Shown: in pieces, positions 1-7,073 of the stretch
Layout: each line of letters starts with the position of its first letter
Position numbering within the stretch: the stretch's first letter is position 1
Source of the DNA: Dehalococcoidales bacterium
GTDB lineage: Bacteria > Chloroflexota > Dehalococcoidia > Dehalococcoidales > UBA2162
Reading direction: 5' to 3'
NCBI GenBank assembly: GCA_016844285.1
Contig: JAENIS010000029.1
Span: 1 to 16,089, forward strand
Length of the DNA: 16,089 nt
Program-made: the position numbers and the translations under genes
The notes under the pieces: generated by a model
Database searches by the model: none
What the model was told of the DNA's origin: nothing
Seen by the model: only the letters and a program-made list of their open reading frames with translations

Positions 1-802
<802 letters not shown>

Positions 803-840
803 ATATTATTTGCTTTTCGAACCTTCCTCTCGCTATCCAG

Positions 841-852
841 TTGTTAAAGTGC
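841..852 (-). promoter_or_regulatory. boxA-like antitermination site in the 16S leader
   Basis: Read on the minus strand this is GCACTTTAACAA, lying between the promoter and the 16S 5' end. It closely resembles the E. coli rrn boxA (TGCTCTTTAACA), which binds NusB/S10 so that RNA polymerase reads through rRNA genes. The position, about 40 bases before the mature 5' end, fits that role. Confidence 0.6.
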
Positions 853-869
853 TTCTATATAACCTATAT

Positions 870-898
870 AAAATAACATATCCACAGTGTCTTGTCAA
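870..898 (-). promoter_or_regulatory. Promoter for the 16S rRNA gene
   Basis: On the minus strand, a perfect TTGACA (898-893) is followed after 17 bases by TATTTT (875-870). This gives a start of transcription near 863 and a leader of about 60 bases before the 16S gene. The spacing is optimal for a housekeeping sigma factor. Confidence 0.65.
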
Positions 899-927
899 GG
901 TCGTTTAGATGCCATCTTGAAATCCAT

Positions 928-955
928 CCCCCTGCCCTTATTTAAGGGCAGGGGG
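928..955. repeat. C/G-rich hairpin, part of a composite palindromic repeat
   Basis: CCCCCTGCCCTT pairs perfectly with AAGGGCAGGGGG around an ATTT loop (12 bp stem). It is the first of four hairpins in 928-1073. There is no U-run on either side, so it is not a classic intrinsic terminator. The style matches hairpins at 1051-1073, 3230-3252 and 14103-14131. Confidence 0.75.
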
Positions 956-967
956 GAATATTTATAC

Positions 968-988
968 AAGAGAGGCGAAGCCTCTCTT
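968..988. repeat. Hairpin of the AGAGAGGC type
   Basis: AAGAGAGGC and GCCTCTCTT form a 9 bp stem around a GAA loop, followed by TTG. A similar hairpin lies at 14071-14093, again just before a C/G-rich hairpin, so the two seem to be parts of one repeated unit. Confidence 0.65.
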
Positions 989-1020
989 TGACTCTCCTTC
1001 TATTTCCGGACTGGGAATTT

Positions 1021-1073
1021 AAAAGGGCGTAGCCCTCTTTTATTCTACTTCCCCCTCTCCTAGGGAGAGGGGG
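1021..1073. repeat. Two further hairpins of the composite repeat
   Basis: A small stem (GGGC-GTA-GCCC, 1025-1035, flanked by A and T runs) is followed by a 10 bp perfect stem, CCCCCTCTCC (1051-1060) with GGAGAGGGGG (1064-1073). The tail ATTAAGAGGGGGTGAGG (1074-1090) recurs in reversed, degenerate form at 3075-3092. I recall repeats with a very similar consensus in many uncultured Chloroflexota assemblies, but have not searched. Confidence 0.65.
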
Positions 1074-1116
1074 ATTAAGAGGGGGTGAGGTTACTAATAC
1101 AATCTCAAAGAGTCGT

Positions 1117-1145
1117 TTGACAAACACTCGCAGATACCATAAGCT
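1117..1145 (+). promoter_or_regulatory. Possible promoter for tRNA-Asn
   Basis: TTGACA (1117-1122) is followed after 17 bases by TAAGCT (1140-1145). The -35 is perfect and the -10 is weak (matches at positions 1, 2 and 6). Transcription would start about 65 bases before the tRNA. The rest of the interval 803-1217 holds the hairpin cluster and no credible protein gene. Confidence 0.4.
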
Positions 1146-1217
1146 AAATGGCGGACAATGTTCCCAATGCTGGTTTCCCGGCCAGAGGGCACTAGCAAGC
1201 GATGTGACAAAGAGCAT

Positions 1218-1292
1218 TCCCGAGTAGCTCAGTGGTAGAGCGGACGGCTGTTAACCGTTTGGTCGTAGGTTCGAGTCCTACCTCGGGAGCCA
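1218..1292 (+). tRNA. tRNA-Asn (anticodon GTT)
   Basis: A complete cloverleaf can be drawn: acceptor TCCCGAG (1218-1224) with CTCGGGA (1282-1288), D arm GCTC/GAGC, anticodon stem GACGG/CCGTT with loop CTGTTAA (anticodon GTT, asparagine), and T arm GTAGG-TTCGAGT-CCTAC. The discriminator base is G, and the 3' CCA is encoded in the DNA (1290-1292). The tRNA stands alone, divergent from the 16S gene and 79 bases before the next coding start. Confidence 0.97.
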
Positions 1293-1371
1293 AGTTCATC
1301 AAAACGCAGAATTTCCTCAGTGGTAGTTACCTTCTTTAGGGATGCCGGCACACCACGGAACAGGAGAAAAC

Positions 1372-2991
1372 TTGCAGGCACAACCAATCGGGCTACGTTC
1401 GTTACCAAGGCGACAGGTTATTATCACCCTTATCGGCGTCATGCTGGCTCTATTTTTAAGCTCGCTTGACCAAACTGTGGTCGGTACGGCCATGCCCCGC
1501 ATCATCAGCGACCTTGGCGGTTTCAGCCATTACACCTGGATTACGACCGCCTATATCATCGCCTCGGCAGTTACCATACCAATTACCGGCAAGCTAACCG
1601 ATATGTACGGACGTAAGTTCTTCTATATCGGTGGCCTGGGGATATTCATTTTGGCTTCGCTCTTCAGTGGTCTCAGCAATACGATGACACAAATTATTAT
1701 TTTCCGGGGAGTTCAAGGCATCGGCGCCGGGGTGATGATGGCTAATGCCTTTACCGTCATTGGTGACATTTTCCCTCCTGCGGAGCGCGGCAAATATCAG
1801 GGTTTGATGAGTGGTATCTTCGGTCTGTCATCAATCATCGGCCCCACACTGGGGGGATACCTCACTGATAGCCTCTCCTGGCACTGGGTATTTTTTATCA
1901 ATATCCCGCTGGGCATATTGATTATCATTCTGTTTATCTTCTTCTTCCCTAACTTCCGCCCCGACCACCTGAAGCATCGTATTGATTACCCCGGTTTGGT
2001 ATTATTGATACTGACAGTAGTGCCGGCGATGCTGGCTCTATCCTGGGGGGGTAGCGAGTATGCCTGGGGCTCTCCCCAGATAACCAGCACTTTTCTATTT
2101 TCGGCAGTGATGCTGGCTCTCTTCATATTCGTGGAAAACCGGAGCCAGGAACCGATTATTCCCCTATCGTTGTTCCGAAACCGGATTGTCGCTATTTCCG
2201 AGCTGGTGATATTCTTCACCGCCTTTGGCATGTTTGGTAGCATTATCTTCATTCCGCTCTTCTTTCAAGGGGTAATGGGAGCGACGGCTACCGCCAGCGG
2301 CAACTTCTTAACACCAATGATGCTGGGCACGGTGGTGGGCAGTTTCATCTCGGGACAGGTGCTTTCCCGCACCGGTGGTCACTATAAAATACAGGGGGCG
2401 ACCGGTATTGCCATCATGGGTTTGGGCATTGCTCTTCTTTCACGGATGACGGTTGATACCAGTTATGCCAGTGCCGTACTAAACATTGTTATCACCGGCT
2501 TTGGCCTGGGCATCACGATGCCACTTTACGTTATCGCTGTCCAGAATGCCGTGTCTTACAATGTGCTTGGCGTGGCGACATCGTCCACGGCCTTTTTCCG
2601 CTCTCTGGGTGGCTCCGTTGGTTTAGCCATCTTTGGCTCGGTGATGAACAACCGTTTCGCCTCTGAGCTAGGCAGCCGGCTTCCTTCTACCGTGAAGGCT
2701 CTGATACCACCGGAGCAGCTATCCTTCCTGGCCCATAACCCCCAGGCATTGGTTAGCACCGGGGCACAAGGTCAGCTACAGAGCATCCTGGAGCAGGCAG
2801 GGCCTCAGGGACCGGCACTCTTTCAACAGGTTTTAGAGGTGTTGCGTCAGGCGCTGGCTTCGGCTCTGTCACAGGTTTTCCTGTTTGCCCTGTTGGTCGT
2901 AGCTATCGCTTTCCTGACCAACTTATTTATCCGGGAAATCCCGCTCCGCAAGCAACATACCGTGGAGCCAGTGCCACCCAAACAGACATAG
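1372..2991 (+). CDS. DHA2-family (EmrB/QacA-type) MFS drug:proton antiporter
   Basis: This predicts an integral membrane exporter of the major facilitator superfamily, of the 14-helix DHA2 type that extrudes drugs or other amphiphiles against protons. Family motifs are clear (numbered from the TTG start): LDQTVVGTAMPRI at 32-44 (motif D1), GKLTDMYGRK at 73-82 (motif A), FRGVQGIGAG at 111-120 (motif B) and GLSSIIGPTLGGYL at 151-164 (motif C). A long outward loop precedes the last helix, and 539 aa is normal for the family. I chose TTG 1372 because AGGAG (1362-1366) sits 5 bases upstream. An in-frame ATG at 1342 adds ten residues but lacks a ribosome-binding site. The substrate cannot be inferred. 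No TetR/MarR-type regulator or membrane-fusion partner is adjacent. Confidence 0.9.
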   Translation: MQAQPIGLRSLPRRQVIITLIGVMLALFLSSLDQTVVGTAMPRIISDLGGFSHYTWITTAYIIASAVTIPITGKLTDMYGRKFFYIGGLGIFILASLFSGLSNTMTQIIIFRGVQGIGAGVMMANAFTVIGDIFPPAERGKYQGLMSGIFGLSSIIGPTLGGYLTDSLSWHWVFFINIPLGILIIILFIFFFPNFRPDHLKHRIDYPGLVLLILTVVPAMLALSWGGSEYAWGSPQITSTFLFSAVMLALFIFVENRSQEPIIPLSLFRNRIVAISELVIFFTAFGMFGSIIFIPLFFQGVMGATATASGNFLTPMMLGTVVGSFISGQVLSRTGGHYKIQGATGIAIMGLGIALLSRMTVDTSYASAVLNIVITGFGLGITMPLYVIAVQNAVSYNVLGVATSSTAFFRSLGGSVGLAIFGSVMNNRFASELGSRLPSTVKALIPPEQLSFLAHNPQALVSTGAQGQLQSILEQAGPQGPALFQQVLEVLRQALASALSQVFLFALLVVAIAFLTNLFIREIPLRKQHTVEPVPPKQT

Positions 2992-3074
2992 AACCGGTTG
3001 GTGTACTGCCAGTATCCTGTCTGGTTAATTGCTGAACGAATGACTGCTTCAGCGCACATTACCAGTTAAGGACG

Positions 3075-3092
3075 ACCTCACCCCATTAATCC
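3075..3092 (-). repeat. Degenerate reversed fragment of the composite repeat tail
   Basis: The reverse complement GGGATTAATGGGGTGAGG closely matches GGGATTAAGAGGGGGTGAGG at 1071-1090. It directly adjoins the terminal-inverted-repeat element at 3097-3165. Confidence 0.4.
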
Positions 3093-3096
3093 CACC

Positions 3097-3165
3097 GTCA
3101 TTCCAGCGTAGGCTGGAATCCAGGGGTAGGGTGGTATCCGGATTCTGGCCTTCGCCAGAATGACA
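3097..3165. repeat. Short palindromic element with GTCATTC/GAATGAC ends
   Basis: A 69-base element begins GTCATTCCAGC and ends GCCAGAATGACA, giving terminal inverted repeats. It contains two hairpins: ATTCCAGC with GGCTGGAAT and GATTCTGGC with GCCAGAATGA. The pattern resembles the GTCATTCC...GGAATGAC repeats dispersed in many bacterial genomes. It has no coding capacity, so if mobile it would need a transposase encoded elsewhere. Confidence 0.6.
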
Positions 3166-3229
3166 TGCTTCTATTTGAATAGAGTCACCCATGTCCTGAG
3201 TCCATTCTATAATGAGACTATCACTAACT

Positions 3230-3252
3230 CCCCCTTCCCATCGAGAAGGGGG
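3230..3252. repeat. C/G-rich hairpin
   Basis: CCCCCTTC (3230-3237) pairs with GAAGGGGG (3245-3252) around a 7-base loop. It is of the same kind as the hairpins at 928, 1051 and 14103. The rest of the interval 2992-3431 shows only the neighbouring repeats and a possible -10 element. Confidence 0.55.
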
Positions 3253-3346
3253 TCAGAGCATTCCCTATTACCATAAAGTAGCAATCGCCACCTATTTTCA
3301 TGACGTCATACCATGATTTGGGTAGGGGCGTGATTACCCCCGATAA

Positions 3347-3354
3347 TGTATAAT
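3347..3354 (+). promoter_or_regulatory. Possible -10 element upstream of the CoA-transferase genes
   Basis: A perfect TATAAT (3349-3354) lies 78 bases before the ATG of the first CoA-transferase gene. I see no good -35 at 16-18 bases upstream, so this may be an activator-dependent promoter or chance. Confidence 0.3.
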
Positions 3355-3431
3355 AATAGCAATAACCTGGTGTTGAGGACGGGCCAAGGGATGGTCATAA
3401 AACCTCGGCACCGAATGGTAAGGTTTAGGAA

Positions 3432-4118
3432 ATGAACAAGATATTTCCAAGCGCGGCGGCAGCACTCGAAGGAGTTGGCGATGGTGCCAGTATCATGTTT
3501 GGTGGCTTTGGTGTCGTTGGCTTTCCTTTCACTCTTATTCAGGCTCTACAGCAAAAAGGCACCAGGAACATCGTTTGTATCGCCAATAGCTGCGGTCGGG
3601 TGGAGAAGCCTGGACTGGACCTGCTGTTTAAAAGCCGGCAGGTAAAGAAGGCGATTGTGTCATTCCCTATCTATGTCGAAAAAACGAATGCTTTTGAGGA
3701 GCAGTACCTACGAGGAGAGATTGAACTTGAGCTGGTGCCCCAGGGAACACTGGCCGAAAGGATTCGCGCCGGCGGCGCTGGCATTCCGGCTTTCTATACT
3801 CCTACCGGCGTGGGGACAATCGTAGAAGCCGGGAAAGAGAAGAAAGTGTTTGATGGCAAGCCCTACCTCCTTGAACGTGCCCTCAGAGCCGATTTTGCTT
3901 TCGTCAGAGCCTATAAAGCGGACAAAATGGGGAACCTCATCTACCGGAAGTCGGCTCGAAATTTCAACCCGATGATGGCCATGGCTGCCGACGTCACCAT
4001 CGCCGAGGTCGAAGAAATCGTCGAGGTCGGCGAGCTGGACCCGGATGCCGTGGTGACACCAGGCCTCTTTGTCGACCGTATCGTCAGGGGGGAAAAGCAT
4101 GAAATCAGGTTTGAGTGA
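3432..4118 (+). CDS. scoA: 3-oxoacid CoA-transferase, subunit A
   Basis: This is the alpha half of a family I CoA-transferase (SCOT/AtoD type), a cytoplasmic enzyme that moves CoA between carboxylic acids, typically succinyl-CoA and acetoacetate. The 228 aa length is normal. Recognisable features are GFGVVGFP near residues 25-32 (the glycine-rich loop) and GTLAERIRAGGAGIPAFYTP around 103-122, a family hallmark. The ATG at 3432 has a modest TAAGG about 9 bases upstream. The gene overlaps the B-subunit gene by 20 bases, as expected for two chains made in equal amounts. The substrate is not certain: butyrate, acetate and other acyl-CoA transferases look very similar. The A chain itself appears intact. 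Confidence 0.92.
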   Translation: MNKIFPSAAAALEGVGDGASIMFGGFGVVGFPFTLIQALQQKGTRNIVCIANSCGRVEKPGLDLLFKSRQVKKAIVSFPIYVEKTNAFEEQYLRGEIELELVPQGTLAERIRAGGAGIPAFYTPTGVGTIVEAGKEKKVFDGKPYLLERALRADFAFVRAYKADKMGNLIYRKSARNFNPMMAMAADVTIAEVEEIVEVGELDPDAVVTPGLFVDRIVRGEKHEIRFE

Positions 4119-4761
4119 AGAGCTTATTGCCCTGAGGGTAGCTAGAGAGCTTAAGGACGGGCAATATGTCAATCTAGGCATTGGCCTGCCCACCCAGGTT
4201 TCCAATTTTATCCCTGGAGGGGTAGAGGTTATTCTCCACTCCCAGAACGGCATTCTGGGGTATGGCCGGATTGCGGAGCGGGCCGAAATCGATCCTGACC
4301 TGATTAACGCCAGCTCACAGCCGATAACGCTGAATCCTGGTGCCTCCATTTGCCATAGCGCTGATGCTTTTGCCATGATACGAGGAGGACACATCGATGT
4401 TGCCGTGCTCGGTGCTTATGAGGTCTCCGAAAAGGGTGACCTGGCCAACTGGATGATAAATGAGCGCCGGGTGGGTAGTATCGGCGGCGCCATGGATTTA
4501 GTTAGTGGTGTGAGAAGAGTCATTGTCGCCATGGAGCATACGACGCGCTCCGGCAAACCTAGAATAGTTAAAAAATGCCGTCATCCCCTTACCGGTAGCG
4601 GCGTCGTCAACCTGATTGTGACTAACCTGGCCGTAATCGAGGTCACTCCGGAAGGTCTATTGCTAAGAGAAGTCGCCCCTGGTGTTACTGCTGAAGAAGT
4701 GCAGGCCCTTACTGAAGCTCCCCTTAGATTGTCCCCGGACTTAAAAGAAATGGAGCTGTAA
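4099..4761 (+). CDS. scoB: 3-oxoacid CoA-transferase subunit B with Gln replacing the catalytic Glu
   Basis: This is the beta half of the enzyme, 220 aa from the ATG at 4099, which has GGGGGG-AAAAGC upstream as a ribosome-binding site. An in-frame TTG at 4069 is a poorer choice. The chain follows the family closely: LGIGLPT near the N-terminus, SFAMIRGGHIDL-like FAMIRGGHIDVAVLGA, VSEKGDLANWMI, GGAMDLV, MEHT, PLTG and DLAV-like NLAVIEVTPEGL. The active-site motif, normally SENG, reads SQNG (LHSQNGILGYG). Codon 49 (4243-4245) is CAG where GAG would give the catalytic glutamate that forms the glutamyl-CoA thioester. A single base separates the two. No other key motif is damaged, so the gene does not look decayed. 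It may be a specialised enzyme, an inactive one, or the result of a sequencing error. Confidence 0.9.
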   Translation: MKSGLSEELIALRVARELKDGQYVNLGIGLPTQVSNFIPGGVEVILHSQNGILGYGRIAERAEIDPDLINASSQPITLNPGASICHSADAFAMIRGGHIDVAVLGAYEVSEKGDLANWMINERRVGSIGGAMDLVSGVRRVIVAMEHTTRSGKPRIVKKCRHPLTGSGVVNLIVTNLAVIEVTPEGLLLREVAPGVTAEEVQALTEAPLRLSPDLKEMEL

Positions 4762-4777
4762 TCCTCGCCTTAAGAGG

Positions 4778-5230
4778 TCAAGCGGCCCGGCCGAGAGCAA
4801 TTAGAACCACGCCGAAGACGACAATCGCACTCCCCAGCACTATCCGCAGCGTAATCCTTTCCAGTTGACCGAGAAAAAGGTAAGACCATAGCAGGGCAAA
4901 CAACGGGCTGATGGCTTCGACGGGACTGACGATGACCACCGGAGCCATACTGAGGGCGAAAAAGTTAGACACGACGCCGAGGCCGGCAAATACTCCGGCA
5001 ATCAGCAGTAACCCTACCGCCCTTCTGTTTTGCACAATGTTGGCGCCTAAGCCCCGCACGCCGATTGCCGTCAGTGCCAGTGTGCCGGCAAACAGGGAGA
5101 CGGCGGCGCCAACCAGGGGCGGGGCTAGCCCGGCAACACCCTGTCTGATAAGCACCGAGGTGGTGCCATAAGCTAGCGCCGCCCCAATGCCCAGAGCTAT
5201 TCCAATGATGCTATTTCTTCGGCTATTCAT
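4778..5230 (-). CDS. EamA-family transporter, half-size (second of a pair)
   Basis: This 150 aa membrane protein matches one EamA repeat of the drug/metabolite transporter superfamily. It has about five hydrophobic helices, with ALAYGTTSVLIRQGV in the first and NFFALSMAPVVIVSPVEAISPLFALLWSYLFLGQ in the region typical of EamA domains. A normal EamA protein has two such repeats in about 300 aa. Here the partner repeat is the separate gene at 5227-5649. The start ATG (5230-5228) overlaps the partner's stop TGA as ATGA, so translation is probably coupled. The pair would then work as a heterodimer in the inner membrane. The substrate is unknown. The 3' end is 16 bases from the end of the convergent CoA-transferase operon. 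Confidence 0.85.
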   Translation of the reverse strand: MNSRRNSIIGIALGIGAALAYGTTSVLIRQGVAGLAPPLVGAAVSLFAGTLALTAIGVRGLGANIVQNRRAVGLLLIAGVFAGLGVVSNFFALSMAPVVIVSPVEAISPLFALLWSYLFLGQLERITLRIVLGSAIVVFGVVLIALGRAA

Positions 5231-5649
5231 TTGCTGGTAATCACCAGATAAAGTCCGGCCACGACGGCGCAGGTGCCCAGAATGATGGGTATATTAACTT
5301 TCTCGCCAAGAAAGACGACGGCCAGGATAATCGCAAAAAAGGGGGCGGCGGCGAAAAGAGGCGTCGCTCTAGTCACCCCGATGTATCTTATTGACATATA
5401 GTTGAACTGCCTCCCCAGCAGGTAGTTCAAGACACCAATCAGGCCGAACCAGCCCAGTGCCTTTGGTGAGAGATGCCTGACATCATCGAACCTGGTGATA
5501 AGGGCGAGTGAACCAACCAGCAGCAGGCTGGATAACATCGAAATGAGCGTGCCCATCGAGGGTTTGATATGCCTGAGACCCAGTCTGGCAAAAATCGCGC
5601 CTGTACCCCAGCAAAAAGCGGCCGTAATCGCCAGCACTATGCCTAACAT
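5227..5649 (-). CDS. EamA-family transporter, half-size (first of a pair)
   Basis: This is a 140 aa protein with about five membrane helices and one EamA repeat: CWGTGAIFARLGLRHI near the N-terminus, then YMSIRYIGVTRATPLFAAAPFFAIILAVVFLGE, the usual C-terminal half of the repeat. The ATG start is supported by GGAG seven bases upstream (CCTGGAGAATAAAGATG). It begins 14 bases after the amidase stop codon, so the two are probably on one transcript. The two half-transporters diverge in sequence, so they are not a recent duplication. A frameshift in one long gene is less likely than true splitting, because both starts and the ATGA junction look natural. Confidence 0.85.
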   Translation of the reverse strand: MLGIVLAITAAFCWGTGAIFARLGLRHIKPSMGTLISMLSSLLLVGSLALITRFDDVRHLSPKALGWFGLIGVLNYLLGRQFNYMSIRYIGVTRATPLFAAAPFFAIILAVVFLGEKVNIPIILGTCAVVAGLYLVITSK

Positions 5650-5663
5650 CTTTATTCTCCAGG

Positions 5664-7025
5664 CTAATTGAGGGCAGGACGGAGGTGCACATCCAGCACT
5701 CGCTCACACCACCGTGCTACCGCCAGCAAGGCACATTCATCCCGCGGCGGCCCCACCAGTTGAATCGCCAGAGGCAATCCGGCCTGGCCAAGTCCTATCG
5801 GCAAACTAATGGCCGGTAATCCGGTAACTGACCACGGCCCCTGCATCACCGGGCTGCCGGTACTGGCTAAACCCAGCGGGGCGGCACCGGTCGTTCCGGG
5901 GGTAACCAGGGCATCAATCCCACCCAGTAGAGGCTCGATATCGGCACGCAGTTGGAGACGGGCTCGTAGTGCCCGCCCGTACTCGGTGGCCGGGGTGGAC
6001 AGCCCTTTCTCAATCAATTTTCGTATTGCCGGACCATACTGGTCTTTGTGACTGGCAAACATCTCTTGATGGTAAACTGCGGCCTCGACGGCCATAATGA
6101 TAATGGCGATGTCATTGGCTTTACTGAAGTTATCGGGTAGTGGTACTTCCTCAACCTTGGCCCCAGCCTGCTGCAGGCGAGCCACCGCCACTTCCGTGTG
6201 GTGTCGCATCTCTTCATCGGCGTGGTCGAAGAAGAACGACCGTAATAAACCTAGGCGCGGTGCTTTCTGGTTTTCCAGATTGCCTGTGCAGTCCGGGATG
6301 GGTTCGGCCAGTGAGCACAGGTCTCTGGCATCATAGCCCGCCAGGTTTTGAAACACGATGGCGGTGTCCTCGACATTACGTGCCAGAATACCAATATGGT
6401 CCAGAGTCCAGCTAAATGGTACCACCCCATAGGTACTGATTCTGCTATTCTGCGCCTTGAAACCGACGATACCATTGTAGGCCGCCGGGCGTAGTGTCGA
6501 ACCTAGGGTTTGACTGCCCAGAGCGGCCAGGCACATACCGGCGGCCACCGCCGCCCCTGAGCCGCTGCTCGAACCTCCCGGCGTATGGGCCGTGTTCCAC
6601 GGATTCCGCGTTGGCGCCGGGTCAAGATAGGCAAACTCGGTGGTACGGGTCTTGCCCAGGATAATAGCGCCCGCCTCCTTCAAGCGGGTAATCGTGGCGG
6701 CGTCATACGAAGGCACAAAGCCTGACCAGGAAGCGGAGCCTGCCTCTGTCCGCAATCCGGCAGTGTAAAAAATATCTTTAACCCCCAGGGGAATACCATG
6801 TAGCCAGCCTCGCCGTTGTCCTTGACTTAGCTCCCGGTCAAGGCGCGTTGCTGCCGCTAATGCACCTTCTCTATCCACCAAAGCCCATGCCTGAATCTTC
6901 TCCTCCACCGCGTCGATACGTTCCAGGCAAGACTGCACTAGTTGTAACGATGATAGCTTTCCTTCCCTGATTGCTAATGCGGCTTCTCTGACGGTAAGGT
7001 TATATTGTTCCTTCATACGTTCCAT
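5664..7025 (-). CDS. Amidase-signature family hydrolase
   Basis: This predicts a cytoplasmic Ser-cisSer-Lys amidase (the GatA/AtzF-like superfamily) that hydrolyses an amide bond. Numbered from the ATG at 7025, the triad is visible with family spacing: Lys83 in PLGVKDIF, cis-Ser152 in PGGSSSGSGAAVAAG, and nucleophile Ser176 in GSQTLGSTLRPAAYNGIVGFK (24 residues on). It is 453 aa, normal for the family. I prefer ATG 7025 because GGAGG lies 8 bases upstream; the ATG at 7040 overlaps that Shine-Dalgarno. It is unlikely to be GatA, since no gatB or gatC is present and the sequence is closer to stand-alone amidases. The downstream paired EamA transporters suggest a linked uptake or export step. 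The substrate is unknown. Confidence 0.9.
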   Translation of the reverse strand: MERMKEQYNLTVREAALAIREGKLSSLQLVQSCLERIDAVEEKIQAWALVDREGALAAATRLDRELSQGQRRGWLHGIPLGVKDIFYTAGLRTEAGSASWSGFVPSYDAATITRLKEAGAIILGKTRTTEFAYLDPAPTRNPWNTAHTPGGSSSGSGAAVAAGMCLAALGSQTLGSTLRPAAYNGIVGFKAQNSRISTYGVVPFSWTLDHIGILARNVEDTAIVFQNLAGYDARDLCSLAEPIPDCTGNLENQKAPRLGLLRSFFFDHADEEMRHHTEVAVARLQQAGAKVEEVPLPDNFSKANDIAIIIMAVEAAVYHQEMFASHKDQYGPAIRKLIEKGLSTPATEYGRALRARLQLRADIEPLLGGIDALVTPGTTGAAPLGLASTGSPVMQGPWSVTGLPAISLPIGLGQAGLPLAIQLVGPPRDECALLAVARWCERVLDVHLRPALN

Positions 7026-7073
7026 CGCTAATTCCTCCATACTAAAGGCTCATTTAACATAATGTAAGTGCCT

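Noticed and set aside
3708..4394. A 228-codon minus-strand ORF across the CoA-transferase genes
   Set aside because: It is antisense to two well-recognised overlapping genes and its translation shows no domain; it is a by-product of their codon bias.
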